From Myxococcota bacterium (lineage in GTDB: Bacteria > Myxococcota_A > UBA9160 > PR03): 23,160 nt of DNA. The position numbers and the translations under genes are program-made. Shown piece after piece: positions 7,093 to 13,653 of the stretch (positions are counted from its first letter, which is position 1; every line of letters begins with the position of its first letter). The notes beneath the pieces were generated by a model. It saw nothing but the letters and a program-made list of their open reading frames with translations, had not been told where the DNA came from and made no database searches. Location of the stretch: positions 1-23,160 of the forward strand of contig JASJBO010000011.1 of NCBI GenBank assembly GCA_030066475.1, written 5' to 3'.

Positions 7093-7217
7093 CGGCTCGA
7101 CTCCGCGCCGGTGAGCGCCATCAGATGGCTGGCGCCTGCCACCACCTCGGCCGCGTCCGCGATCGCGGCGTCGAGCGCCGCATCGAGCCGAGAGACGCTG
7201 TGCGCGACGTCCGGCAT
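7089..7217 (-). CDS. Small ORF, 42 residues, coupled inside the rhomboid operon
   Basis: ATG 7217 lies 3 bases after the rhomboid stop (7221-7223), and the TGA at 7089-7091 overlaps the ATG of the DUF4097 gene by four bases (ATGA). The frame is exactly fitted between two real genes of the same strand, with the same overlap style as its neighbours, which is why I call it. The product is an Ala/Asp-rich amphipathic helix candidate (SRLDAALDAAIADAAEVV) ending in GAESSR. It has no membrane segment, cysteine or known motif, so no function is proposed. The alternative is a purely translational bridge whose peptide does not matter. Confidence 0.5.
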   Translation of the reverse strand: MPDVAHSVSRLDAALDAAIADAAEVVAGASHLMALTGAESSR

Positions 7218-7220
7218 GGC

Positions 7221-7985
7221 TCAGTGGACCCACGGACCCTGGCGGTCGCGCTGGCGCTCCTCCGTCTGGACGGCGCGCAGCCGCTTGCGCATGCGGTAGC
7301 GCCGCCAGCGGTACTTGAGCTGTTCGAAGGACAGGCCGCGCGCGTCGCCCCGCCGGCGCAGGTAGATCCAGCCCACCAGCACGCCGCCGAGGTGGCCGAT
7401 GTGGCTCACGTTCGGCGGGCCGAAGTAGTACTCCATGAAGAACAGCAGCGGGATCAGCCAGATCGCGCGGAAGGCGACCGGCGGGAAGATCAGCATGATG
7501 GTGCGGTCGGGCCAGGTGAGGGAGTAGGCGAGCAGCACGCCGAACACGGCGCCCGAGGCGCCGAGCGTTGGAATCGCGAGCTGCATCGGATGCATCGAGC
7601 CCATCATCACGGGGACGTACGGCCAGCTCACGATGATCAGGCCCGCGCCCAGCCCACAGATCAGGTAGAAGCGCAGGAAGCGCTTCGCGCCCCAGACCAT
7701 GGCGAGTGGCGAGCCGAACATCCACAGACAGAACATGTTGCCGGCGATGTGGCCGAGGCCGCCGTGCAGGAACATGTAGGTGAAGGGCTGCCACAGGAAG
7801 CCGCGTTGCCAGAAGTCGACGGGCGTGGCGGCCAGCGACCCGGTGAACCCGGAGCCGCTCATCACCTGGAACACGAAGATCGCCAGGTTCGCGATCAGCA
7901 GCTGCTTGACGACCGGGGGTGTGACCGGCGGGCCGAAGCCGATGCCGCCGCCACCACCGCCGCCCTGGTACCCGCGTCCGTACAC
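7221..7985 (-). CDS. Rhomboid-family intramembrane serine protease
   Basis: The 254-residue polytopic protein has the rhomboid signatures: HGGLGHIAGNM (74-84) in the second helix, the nucleophile motif GASGAVFG with Ser144, and SHIGHLGGVLVGW with the catalytic His198 in the H-x-x-G-x-x-x-G context. About six hydrophobic segments are visible between residues 25 and 210. The N-terminus is glycine-rich (seven Gly in a row at 8-14) and the C-terminal tail is strongly basic and cytoplasmic-looking. GTG 7985 is chosen because AAGGAGA lies just upstream with a spacing of about 4-5 bases. An in-frame TTG at 8066 would add 27 residues without a comparable site. It is the first gene of a unit with a small ORF, the DUF4097 protein and the M20 peptidase. 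Rhomboids cleave membrane-anchored substrates; the target here is unknown. Confidence 0.88.
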   Translation of the reverse strand: MYGRGYQGGGGGGGIGFGPPVTPPVVKQLLIANLAIFVFQVMSGSGFTGSLAATPVDFWQRGFLWQPFTYMFLHGGLGHIAGNMFCLWMFGSPLAMVWGAKRFLRFYLICGLGAGLIIVSWPYVPVMMGSMHPMQLAIPTLGASGAVFGVLLAYSLTWPDRTIMLIFPPVAFRAIWLIPLLFFMEYYFGPPNVSHIGHLGGVLVGWIYLRRRGDARGLSFEQLKYRWRRYRMRKRLRAVQTEERQRDRQGPWVH

Positions 7986-8147
7986 GACTCTCCTTCGCAG
8001 ACTCCCGCTGTGTTGCAGGACCCTCAGGAGTGAGGAGCCCCCAGCGATGGAATCGTTACGTACCAATGTCGCTCATCGACGCGCCGAGCGCGCACGGTGA
8101 GCGTGGATGTCGGTGCGGGCCGGGCGCGTGCGCCCGCGGTGATTGAG

Positions 8148-8176
8148 AGCGTAAGTACTCGAAATCAGGCAGTCAA
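8148..8176 (-). promoter_or_regulatory. Sigma-70-like promoter for the rhomboid operon
   Basis: On the minus strand TTGACT (8176-8171, five of six consensus bases) is separated by exactly 17 bases from TACGCT (8153-8148, three of six). It lies in a locally AT-richer patch of the 211-base gap between the oxidoreductase stop and the rhomboid start. It would leave a leader of about 155 bases containing a palindrome at 8121-8136 (CGGGCGC, GT, GCGCCCG). That hairpin has no T run after it, so I do not call it a terminator; it could be a leader structure. Confidence 0.45.
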
Positions 8177-8196
8177 ACCCGATCCGACGCGGCCGG

Positions 8197-9117
8197 TCAG
8201 GCGCCCGCCAGCGCCTCCAGGGCCTGCTCGGCCGCCTTGCGATCGAGGCCGGAGAGGTCGATCACCGGCAGATCGATGCCGAGCCGCGTCCGCATCTCGC
8301 CGATTCGTTGCCGGCACTCCCCCGCGGGGCCGCAGAGCATCGCCAGCTCGATCGACTCGTCCGGCACGTCGCGGAACCAGGGGTTCCAGCGCCGGAACGC
8401 CTCGCGAGCCCCCGCGCCCCGTGCGCCGACGCGCGTCAGCACCCAGAGCGAGCGGCCGATCTCGGCCTGGTCGCGGCCGTGCGCCCGGCACGCCTCGTCG
8501 AGCAGCGCCGCGGCCTCGGCGATCCGGTCGGCCAGCGGCGGCAGGTTCACGTCCCAGCGATCGGCGCGGGCCGCCACCACGTCGAGGAGCCGCGCGCGGC
8601 GCCCGCCCACCTCGATCGGCATGCGCCCGCCGCGCGGCACCGGTGCCACGCGCGCCTCGTCGAGCCGCACGAAGCGGCCGCGGGCGGTCACCGGCTCGCC
8701 AGTCCAGAGCTCGCGCAGCGCGGCCAGCAGCTCGTCGAGCCAGGCGATGCGATCGAGCACCGGCGGCACCTCGTGGCCGTAGCGGCGGTCGCCCGGCTGT
8801 CCGCCGATCGAGATCAGCAGCCGCAGCCGTCCGGGCGCGAGCTGCTCGGCGGTGGCGACGGCCTGCGCCAGTCGCGCGGCGTTCCAGTAGTAGACGATGC
8901 GCATCGAGCCGATCTCGATGCGCTCGGTGCGCGCCAGGCAGGCGGTGGTCACGGTCCAGCCGTCCTGCACCGGCCACTCGGGGCGCGAGGGCCGCATCGA
9001 GCCGTCGCCGTCGACGTAGATGGCGCGGTAGCCGAGCGCCTCGGCGCGCTGCACCAGCGCCAGCACGTCGGCGAGCGGATGGGCGTGGTCGCCGAGCGCC
9101 ACGGCCAGGTCGGTCAT
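8197..9117 (-). CDS. Luciferase-like monooxygenase (LLM class flavin/F420 oxidoreductase)
   Basis: The 306-residue protein has the TIM-barrel features of bacterial luciferase-like enzymes: a start with ADVLALVQRAEALGYRAIYVDG, the TERIEIGSMRIVYYWNAARLAQAVATAEQLAPGRL strand-helix block (about 73-107), and a phosphate-binding-type region around MPIEVGGRRARLLDVVAARADRW. Such enzymes use reduced flavin or F420; the cofactor and substrate cannot be read here. The ATG at 9117 shares its A with the stop of the Nudix gene (TGATG), so it is translationally coupled as the last gene of the nth-nudix-LLM unit. Length is slightly under the usual 320-350 residues. Confidence 0.8.
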   Translation of the reverse strand: MTDLAVALGDHAHPLADVLALVQRAEALGYRAIYVDGDGSMRPSRPEWPVQDGWTVTTACLARTERIEIGSMRIVYYWNAARLAQAVATAEQLAPGRLRLLISIGGQPGDRRYGHEVPPVLDRIAWLDELLAALRELWTGEPVTARGRFVRLDEARVAPVPRGGRMPIEVGGRRARLLDVVAARADRWDVNLPPLADRIAEAAALLDEACRAHGRDQAEIGRSLWVLTRVGARGAGAREAFRRWNPWFRDVPDESIELAMLCGPAGECRQRIGEMRTRLGIDLPVIDLSGLDRKAAEQALEALAGA

Positions 9118-9632
9118 CAGAGTCGGCCCAGGCGCCGCGCCGCGTGGATCAGCGCCAGGGCGCTCTTGGCGTCGCGCAGCTCGCCGCGCCAGATCATCTC
9201 GAGCGCCTCGGCGAGCGGGGTCGGGTGCACCTCGATCACCTCGTCGTCCTCGGGGCGCGGCGGCACCGGCTCCAGGTCGAAGGCGGCGAACAGGTGGATC
9301 ACCTCGTCGGTGAAGCCGGGCGTGGTGAGGATGCTGGCGAGCCGCTCGAGCCGGCCGGCGCGCCGCCCCGCCTCCTCTTCGAGCTCGCGGGCGGCGCACA
9401 CTTCGGGGGCCTCGCCGTCGAGCTTGCCGGCCGGCACCTCCCAGATCGTGCCGTCGGCGGCGTGGCGGAACTGCCGGATCAGCAGCACCGTGTCGTCGTC
9501 CTCGAACGGCACGATCGCCGCAGCGCCGGGGTGGCGCACCACCTCCAGCTCGACCTCGCTCCCGTTCGGGAGCTCGACGTCGTCGACCGCGACGTCGATG
9601 GTGCGCCCGCGGTACACGGTCCGACTGCTCAT
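9117..9632 (-). CDS. Nudix hydrolase, ADP-ribose pyrophosphatase-like
   Basis: The 171-residue protein carries a Nudix box, GKLDGEAPEVCAARELEEEAG, within the segment WEVPAGKLDGE. The metal-binding RELEEEAG is intact. The box has four rather than five residues between the first Gly and Glu, a one-residue contraction from the textbook pattern. The N-terminal sheet (RTIDVAVDDVELPNGSEVELEVVRHPGAAAIVPF) and IRQFRHAADGTIWEVPAG are typical of ADP-ribose/nucleoside-diphosphate-sugar pyrophosphatases, which hydrolyse ADP-ribose to AMP and ribose-5-phosphate. ATG 9632 overlaps the stop of nth (ATGA). Pairing with a base-excision enzyme suggests nucleotide housekeeping but does not prove substrate. Confidence 0.86.
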   Translation of the reverse strand: MSSRTVYRGRTIDVAVDDVELPNGSEVELEVVRHPGAAAIVPFEDDDTVLLIRQFRHAADGTIWEVPAGKLDGEAPEVCAARELEEEAGRRAGRLERLASILTTPGFTDEVIHLFAAFDLEPVPPRPEDDEVIEVHPTPLAEALEMIWRGELRDAKSALALIHAARRLGRL

Positions 9633-10291
9633 GCCGCGCGACCCACCCGCTTCGCGCCCGGGCACAGGTCGGCCAGCGGGCACTCGTCGCAGCGCGGCTT
9701 GCGCGCGTCGCAGCAGACCCGGCCGTGCTGGATGACGCGGTGCGAGTAGTCGGTCCAGCCCGGCTCGGGGACCAGCTCCATCAGGTCCTGCTCGATCTTC
9801 ACCGGGTCGTCCTGGGCCGTGAGCCCGAGCCGCTGGTTGACGCGCTTCATGTGCGTGTCGACCGTGAGGCCCGGCACGCCGAAGGCGTTGCCGAGCACGA
9901 CGTTGGCGGTCTTGCGCGCCACGCCGCGCAGGGTCAGCAGCTCCTCCATCGTCTTCGGGACGCGCCCGCCGAAGCGCTCCACCACGTCGCGCGCCACCGA
10001 CTGGATCGACTTCGCCTTCTGCCGGTAGAAGCCGGTCGGCTTCACCAGCGCCTCGATGCGGGCCGGGTCGGCCGCGGCCAGCCTGGCGGGCGTGCCGTGC
10101 TCGCGGAACAGCAGCGCCGTGACCTCGTTGACCTTCTTGTCGGTGCACTGCGCCGAGAGGATCGTCGCGATCAGGAGCTGGAACGGGGTGCGGAAGTGGA
10201 GCGCGCACTCGGCGTCGGGATACGCCTCGCCGAGCCGCGCCACGATGCGCCGCGCGCGCTGCGACCGGGCCTTGCGACTTTCGCGCGCCAT
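9629..10291 (-). CDS. nth: Endonuclease III (DNA glycosylase/AP lyase)
   Basis: This is a 220-residue helix-hairpin-helix glycosylase that removes oxidised pyrimidines and nicks at abasic sites. The hairpin LRGVARKTANVVLG carries the catalytic Lys127, and VDTHMKRV carries the conserved Asp145. A [4Fe-4S] cluster motif C194-x6-C201-x2-C204-x5-C210 matches the E. coli spacing exactly; an extra Cys193 sits beside the first ligand. LLIATILSAQCTDKKVN is the usual N-terminal block. The ATG at 10291 gives the standard length. The gene heads a coupled unit with the Nudix and LLM genes and is divergent from the alpha/beta hydrolase with 39 bases between starts. Confidence 0.95.
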   Translation of the reverse strand: MARESRKARSQRARRIVARLGEAYPDAECALHFRTPFQLLIATILSAQCTDKKVNEVTALLFREHGTPARLAAADPARIEALVKPTGFYRQKAKSIQSVARDVVERFGGRVPKTMEELLTLRGVARKTANVVLGNAFGVPGLTVDTHMKRVNQRLGLTAQDDPVKIEQDLMELVPEPGWTDYSHRVIQHGRVCCDARKPRCDECPLADLCPGAKRVGRAA

Positions 10292-10330
10292 CGAGCGAGC
10301 CTAGCATCGAGGCTTCTCGACGGAGGCGAG

Positions 10331-10966
10331 ATGCCGAGACAGGAAGAGCGGCCGGTCGCGATCCCGCGCGCCGAGGCCGACGGCAGCGCGCTCGAGGGAC
10401 TCTATGTCGCGGCCCCCGACGCGGCCGCGGGCGGCGCCGTGGTTGCGCCGCCGCACCCCCTCTACGGCGGCTCGATGGACTCGCCGGTGGTGTCCGAGGT
10501 GTCGTGGGCGTGCACGAAGGCGGGGCTCGCGTCGCTGCGCTTCAACTGGCGTGGGGTGGGTGCGAGCGCGGGCACTCCGAGCGGCGATCCTGCCGATGCG
10601 CGCGCGGACTACGGCGCGGCGCTCGCGCAGCTGGCCGAGTCGGTGCCGGGCCCGCTGGTGGCGGCGGGCTACTCGTTCGGCGCCGCCGCGGCGGCGGCGG
10701 CAGCCGGAGAGGCGCGCGTCGAGCGGCTGGTGCTGGTCGCGCCCCCGCCGCCGATGCTCGACGCCGACGCGCTCGCCGCGGTGGCCGGCGGCGTGCTGAT
10801 CCTGACCGGCGAGGACGACGCGATCGCGCCGCCCGCGCCGCTGGCGGCGCTGGCCGAGTCGCTGCCGCGGGCACGCTTCGTGACGCTGGCGGAGGCCGAC
10901 CACTTCTTCCTCGCCGGGCTGGCGCAGCTCGCCGGCGAGGTCGCGGACTGGCTGAAGGACGGCTGA
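10331..10966 (+). CDS. Small alpha/beta hydrolase
   Basis: The 211-residue protein has the alpha/beta-hydrolase core: an oxyanion-side stretch APPHPLYGGSMDS (39-51), FNWRGVGAS (71-79), the nucleophile elbow GYSFG with Ser115, an acidic residue at TGEDDAIAP (Asp162 or Asp163), and the catalytic His191 in EADHFF. This arrangement, with an HPLYGGSMD-type motif and an FNWRG-type motif, is seen in the short COG2945-like hydrolases of unknown substrate. ATG 10331 is preceded by GGAGGCGAG, a strong Shine-Dalgarno at good spacing. The open frame continues upstream only as antisense of nth. Its stop is 8 bases from the convergent histidine kinase stop. Confidence 0.82.
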   Translation: MPRQEERPVAIPRAEADGSALEGLYVAAPDAAAGGAVVAPPHPLYGGSMDSPVVSEVSWACTKAGLASLRFNWRGVGASAGTPSGDPADARADYGAALAQLAESVPGPLVAAGYSFGAAAAAAAAGEARVERLVLVAPPPPMLDADALAAVAGGVLILTGEDDAIAPPAPLAALAESLPRARFVTLAEADHFFLAGLAQLAGEVADWLKDG

Positions 10967-10974
10967 GTCCCGGG

Positions 10975-12204
10975 TCAGCGTGTGGTGCTGGCCGCGAACG
11001 GCAGCCGGATCCGGAAGCGGCTGCCGCCGCCCGGGCGGTCCACGACCGCGAGGATGCCGCCCGCCTCGTCCACGATGCGCCGAGAGATCGCCAGCCCCAG
11101 ACCGCCGGCGCGATCCCCGCGCGTCGTGAAGAACGGCTCGAACACGCGGCGCCGCAGCGCGGGGGGCACGCCCGGGCCGCGGTCGTCCACCGAGAGCTCG
11201 AGCGCCGGGCCGATGGCGCGGGCCGTGACGCGCACGTCTCCTCCCGCCGCTGTGACGTCGAGCGCGTTCACGACGAGGTTCAGCAGCACCTGGCGCAGCG
11301 CCGCGGCGGCCAGCGGCGCGGGAGGGAGCTTCCGGGGCAGCTCGCTCTCGAGCCGCACGCCCGCCACGGCGGCGCGGTAGCTCAGCAGGCGCTCGACGCT
11401 GGCCGCCACCTCGCCGGGGTCGCAGCTGCCGCTCAGCTGCGGCGTCGGCGTGCTGGCGATCGGCGACGCGGTGCGGTCGGGGCTGGCGTAGTCGAGCACG
11501 ACGTCGAGGAGCTTCTCGAGCCGCTCCATCTCGCTGCTCACGACCTCGAAGAAGCTGCGGCGGAACTCGTCCTCGTCGATGTGATCGGGCAGCAGGTGGA
11601 GGAAGGTCTTGATCGAGACCAGCGGGTTGCGCACCTCGTGGAGAACCTCGGACACCAGGCTCCCGAGGCCTGCCAGGCGGTCGAGGCGGCGCACCTCGGC
11701 GTCGATCCGGGCCAGGCGCGCGCCGGCCCGCGCGGCGCCGAAGGGGCCGCGCAGCCGCCGCGCGGCCGACTCGAGCGCGGCCAGGGCGCGCGGTCGAACG
11801 GCACCGCTGGCGTCGCTGACGCCGCCGAGCAGCAGCCAGCCTTCCTCGGCGGCGCCCGGCGCGAGGGGCACCGCGGCGTCGAGGTGGTGGCGCTCGGCCA
11901 GCGCCCGTCGCGTCTCGTCCTCGCGCAGCGCCGTGGCGCGCTCGAGGGGCTCCAGGGCGGAGAGCTCGGCGGGCTCCGGCGCGGGAGCGCTGGGCGCGGC
12001 GTCGCCCGCGCTGGCCAGCACCAGCGCGCCGGCATCGGGATCGTTCACCCAGGCCACGGCGCGCCGCGCGCGGGTCTCCTCGACCAGGCGTCGCAGCGCG
12101 TCGGCCACCAGGCTCCGGAGGTCGTCCACCTCCGCATCGGTCGGGGGAACCGAAGTCGTGTGATCGGGTCGGGGGGGGACCGTCGAAGGCGTGCGCGTCC
12201 CCAC
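10975..12204 (-). CDS. Soluble sensor histidine kinase (orphan)
   Basis: The 409-residue protein has no membrane helix. The N-terminal part (about 25-155) has a GAF-like composition (AVAWVND, LDAAVPLAPGAAEEGWLLLGG). It is followed by a dimerisation/phosphoacceptor helix with LVSEVLHEVRNPLVSIKTF, His189 being the likely phosphorylation site, and a HATPase_c domain (about 260-405). The nucleotide-binding boxes are RQVLLNLVVNALDV (N), DDRGPGVP (G1), FEPFFTTR (F) and GGLGLAISRRIV (G2). The HEVRNP box resembles NtrB-like kinases. The GTG start at 12204 is the first in frame and gives a Thr/Pro-rich leader; GTG starts are common in this window. No response regulator is adjacent, so its partner must be elsewhere. 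It is divergent from the HAD gene. Confidence 0.87.
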   Translation of the reverse strand: MGTRTPSTVPPRPDHTTSVPPTDAEVDDLRSLVADALRRLVEETRARRAVAWVNDPDAGALVLASAGDAAPSAPAPEPAELSALEPLERATALREDETRRALAERHHLDAAVPLAPGAAEEGWLLLGGVSDASGAVRPRALAALESAARRLRGPFGAARAGARLARIDAEVRRLDRLAGLGSLVSEVLHEVRNPLVSIKTFLHLLPDHIDEDEFRRSFFEVVSSEMERLEKLLDVVLDYASPDRTASPIASTPTPQLSGSCDPGEVAASVERLLSYRAAVAGVRLESELPRKLPPAPLAAAALRQVLLNLVVNALDVTAAGGDVRVTARAIGPALELSVDDRGPGVPPALRRRVFEPFFTTRGDRAGGLGLAISRRIVDEAGGILAVVDRPGGGSRFRIRLPFAASTTR

Positions 12205-12257
12205 GGCCCCGGTTGCTACCCTGCCACCCGCCGTCCTGTCAATACGTGGAAACTCCG

Positions 12258-12920
12258 ATGACCCCTCCGAGCACGCTGCTCTTCGACCTCGACGGCGTGC
12301 TCGTCGACTCGCGCGGGCCGATCGCGCGCTCGCTCAACTTCGCGCTCGAGCGCCTGGGACTGCCCGCGCGGCCCGAGGTGGAGCTGCATCGGTTCATCGG
12401 CCCGCCCCTGCACGGCGTCTTCGAGATGCTGCTGGCAGAGGCGGGCGAGCCGCCGGAGCGGGCCGACGCGGGGGTCGCCGCCTACCGCGAGCTCTACGGA
12501 GAGATCGCGACTCCGGACACGCCGCTGCACGCCGGCGTCGCGGACCTGCTCGAGACGCTGAACGGGTGCGGCTTCCGGCTCGCGGTCGCCACCTCCAAGC
12601 CGCGCGCGTTCGCGGCGCCGATCCTCGCCGCCCGGGGCGTGCTCGGCCACTTCGAGACGGTCGAGGGCCCCGACCTCGGCGCGCGCGGCGAGCCGAAGAC
12701 CGCCACCGTGGCGCGCGCCCTGCGCGCGCTCGGCGCCAGCCCGGCCAACCGGGCGATCGCGATGATCGGCGACCGCCACCACGACGTCACCGCCGGCCGC
12801 GCCCACTCCCTGCTCACCATCGGCGTCGGCTGGGGCATCGGCACCGAGCAAGAGCTCCGCACCGCCGGCGCCCACCACTTCTTCCCCACCCCCGACGCCC
12901 TGCGAGCGTTCCTTACCTAG
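12258..12920 (+). CDS. HAD-superfamily phosphatase, phosphoglycolate phosphatase-like
   Basis: The 220-residue protein has all four HAD motifs: LLFDLDGVLVDS (nucleophile Asp10, acid/base Asp12), LAVATSKP (motif II), the conserved Lys in RGEPKTATV (motif III) and AMIGDRHHDV (motif IV). A C1 helical cap lies between motifs I and II (about 16-85, including HRFIGPPLHGVFEMLL). That combination is typical of the Gph/phosphoglycolate phosphatase subfamily, though substrate range in it is broad. The ATG at 12258 gives a canonical N-terminus; the upstream site is weak. Repeat copy R4 starts directly at its stop codon. Confidence 0.88.
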   Translation: MTPPSTLLFDLDGVLVDSRGPIARSLNFALERLGLPARPEVELHRFIGPPLHGVFEMLLAEAGEPPERADAGVAAYRELYGEIATPDTPLHAGVADLLETLNGCGFRLAVATSKPRAFAAPILAARGVLGHFETVEGPDLGARGEPKTATVARALRALGASPANRAIAMIGDRHHDVTAGRAHSLLTIGVGWGIGTEQELRTAGAHHFFPTPDALRAFLT

Positions 12921-12995
12921 CTGGTGGACTTCGTTCGGCTTCGCCTCACTGCGCGCGCCCTCCGGGCGCTTGCAGGGGGCTTCTGCCGCGCGCGG
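12921..12995 (+). repeat. Interspersed repeat copy R4 directly after the HAD gene
   Basis: This single unit begins at the last bases of the HAD stop (CTAGCTGGTGGACTTCG) and has the same direction as that gene. Its hairpin is GCGCCC 12955-12960, loop TCC, GGGCGC 12964-12969. It shares the GGGCTTCTG plus CGCGCG extension with R3. A GTG-initiated frame starting at 12924 encodes the family peptide (DFVRLRLTARALRALAGG) and stays open into the protease gene that follows, ending at 13646. I judge the real protease start to be 13086. Confidence 0.88.
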
Positions 12996-13023
12996 ACTCC
13001 TAGCGGTCGAATCGGAGGCGCGG

Positions 13024-13033
13024 GACCCGGGTC
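13024..13033. promoter_or_regulatory. 10-bp palindrome upstream of the protease/7TM/ATP-grasp operon
   Basis: GACCCGGGTC is a perfect inverted repeat, about 50 bases upstream of the predicted GTG start at 13086 and downstream of repeat R4. A weak -10-like TAGACT lies at 13051-13056 with no good -35 at 17 bases. An operator is possible, but in DNA of this GC content such a palindrome can arise by chance. Confidence 0.25.
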
Positions 13034-13085
13034 ACCCCGGCCCGGACGGTTAGACTCCCCGCGTTCTTGCGAGGAGGGCGCCCCG

Positions 13086-13646
13086 GTGGAGAGGCAGGGG
13101 CTCGCGCGCCTGGCGGTCGTCGTCGTGTCCACCATCGCGTTCCCGCTCGCGGGCGTGGCGACGGGCGACGCCTGGCACGAGGCCGAGGCCGCTCCGGTCC
13201 GCGACTTCGGCTGGGTCGAGCGGGTCCGCATCGAGCCGGGCGGGCTCGAGCTGAAGGCGAAGCTCGACACCGGCGCCACCACCTCGTCGCTTCACGCCAT
13301 CGATCCGGAGGTCCGCGAGCTCGACGACGGCTCCGAGCGGATCCGCTTCCGCGCGCTGGATCGCAACGATCGCGAGGTCGAGATGGACCTGCCGGTGGAG
13401 CGCTGGGTGCGGATCAAGCGCAAGCGCGCGGTTCCCCTGCGCCGCGCCGTGGTGGATCTCGGCATCTGCCTCGGCGACCGCTACCGGCGCGTCGAGGTGA
13501 GCCTCGCCGATCGCGAGAACTACCTCTATCCCGTCTTGCTGGGCCGCAACTTCCTGGCGGGCGTGGCCCGGGTGGACTCGGCCCGGACGTTCACCGCCGA
13601 CCCGGACTGCCGCGAGCTGCGCCCTGCGCCGACGGCCGCGCGGTAG
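13086..13646 (+). CDS. Exported retropepsin-like 'putative ATP-dependent zinc protease' family protein
   Basis: The 186-residue protein matches the family annotated as putative ATP-dependent zinc protease (Pfam Zn_protease, PF05618), whose fold and motif resemble retroviral aspartyl proteases. KLDTGATTSSLHA carries the Asp-Thr-Gly-Ala active-site-type motif at 61-64, and a second half-motif region LLGRNFLAG lies near the C-terminus. An N-terminal hydrophobic stretch (about 8-26, LARLAVVVVSTIAFPLAGVA) suggests export or anchoring, so it should act in the periplasm. GTG 13086 is chosen because GAGGAGG lies about 8 bases upstream; longer in-frame starts run through repeat R4. The next two genes, 7TM and ATP-grasp, are its usual neighbours. 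No zinc-ligand motif such as HExxH is present, so the family name is probably misleading. Confidence 0.83.
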   Translation: MERQGLARLAVVVVSTIAFPLAGVATGDAWHEAEAAPVRDFGWVERVRIEPGGLELKAKLDTGATTSSLHAIDPEVRELDDGSERIRFRALDRNDREVEMDLPVERWVRIKRKRAVPLRRAVVDLGICLGDRYRRVEVSLADRENYLYPVLLGRNFLAGVARVDSARTFTADPDCRELRPAPTAAR

Positions 13647-13653
13647 CCACGGC

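Noticed and set aside
3644..7114. Very long open frames opposite or out of phase with real genes, such as 3644-7114 (+), 5662-7299 (+), 19351-22200 (+) and 20729-23005 (-)
   Set aside because: They are low-complexity Arg/Ala/Pro/Gly translations caused by high GC content, they lie over genes with clear family motifs, and they show no recognisable domain.
7986..8066. Longer rhomboid protein from TTG 8066
   Set aside because: There is no ribosome binding site near the TTG, whereas GTG 7985 has AAGGAGA just upstream. The extra 27 residues do not resemble rhomboids.
8121..8136. Palindrome CGGGCGC-GT-GCGCCCG as terminator of the LLM gene
   Set aside because: No T run follows and it sits downstream of the proposed rhomboid promoter, so I left it as a possible leader structure.
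10307..10320. Small hairpin TCGAG-GCTT-CTCGA between nth and the hydrolase
   Set aside because: A 5-pair stem in a 39-base divergent gap is too short to separate from chance.
10975..12920. Histidine kinase plus HAD protein as a two-component system
   Set aside because: The HAD protein has hydrolase motifs I-IV and a C1 cap, not a receiver domain, and the genes are divergent rather than co-transcribed.
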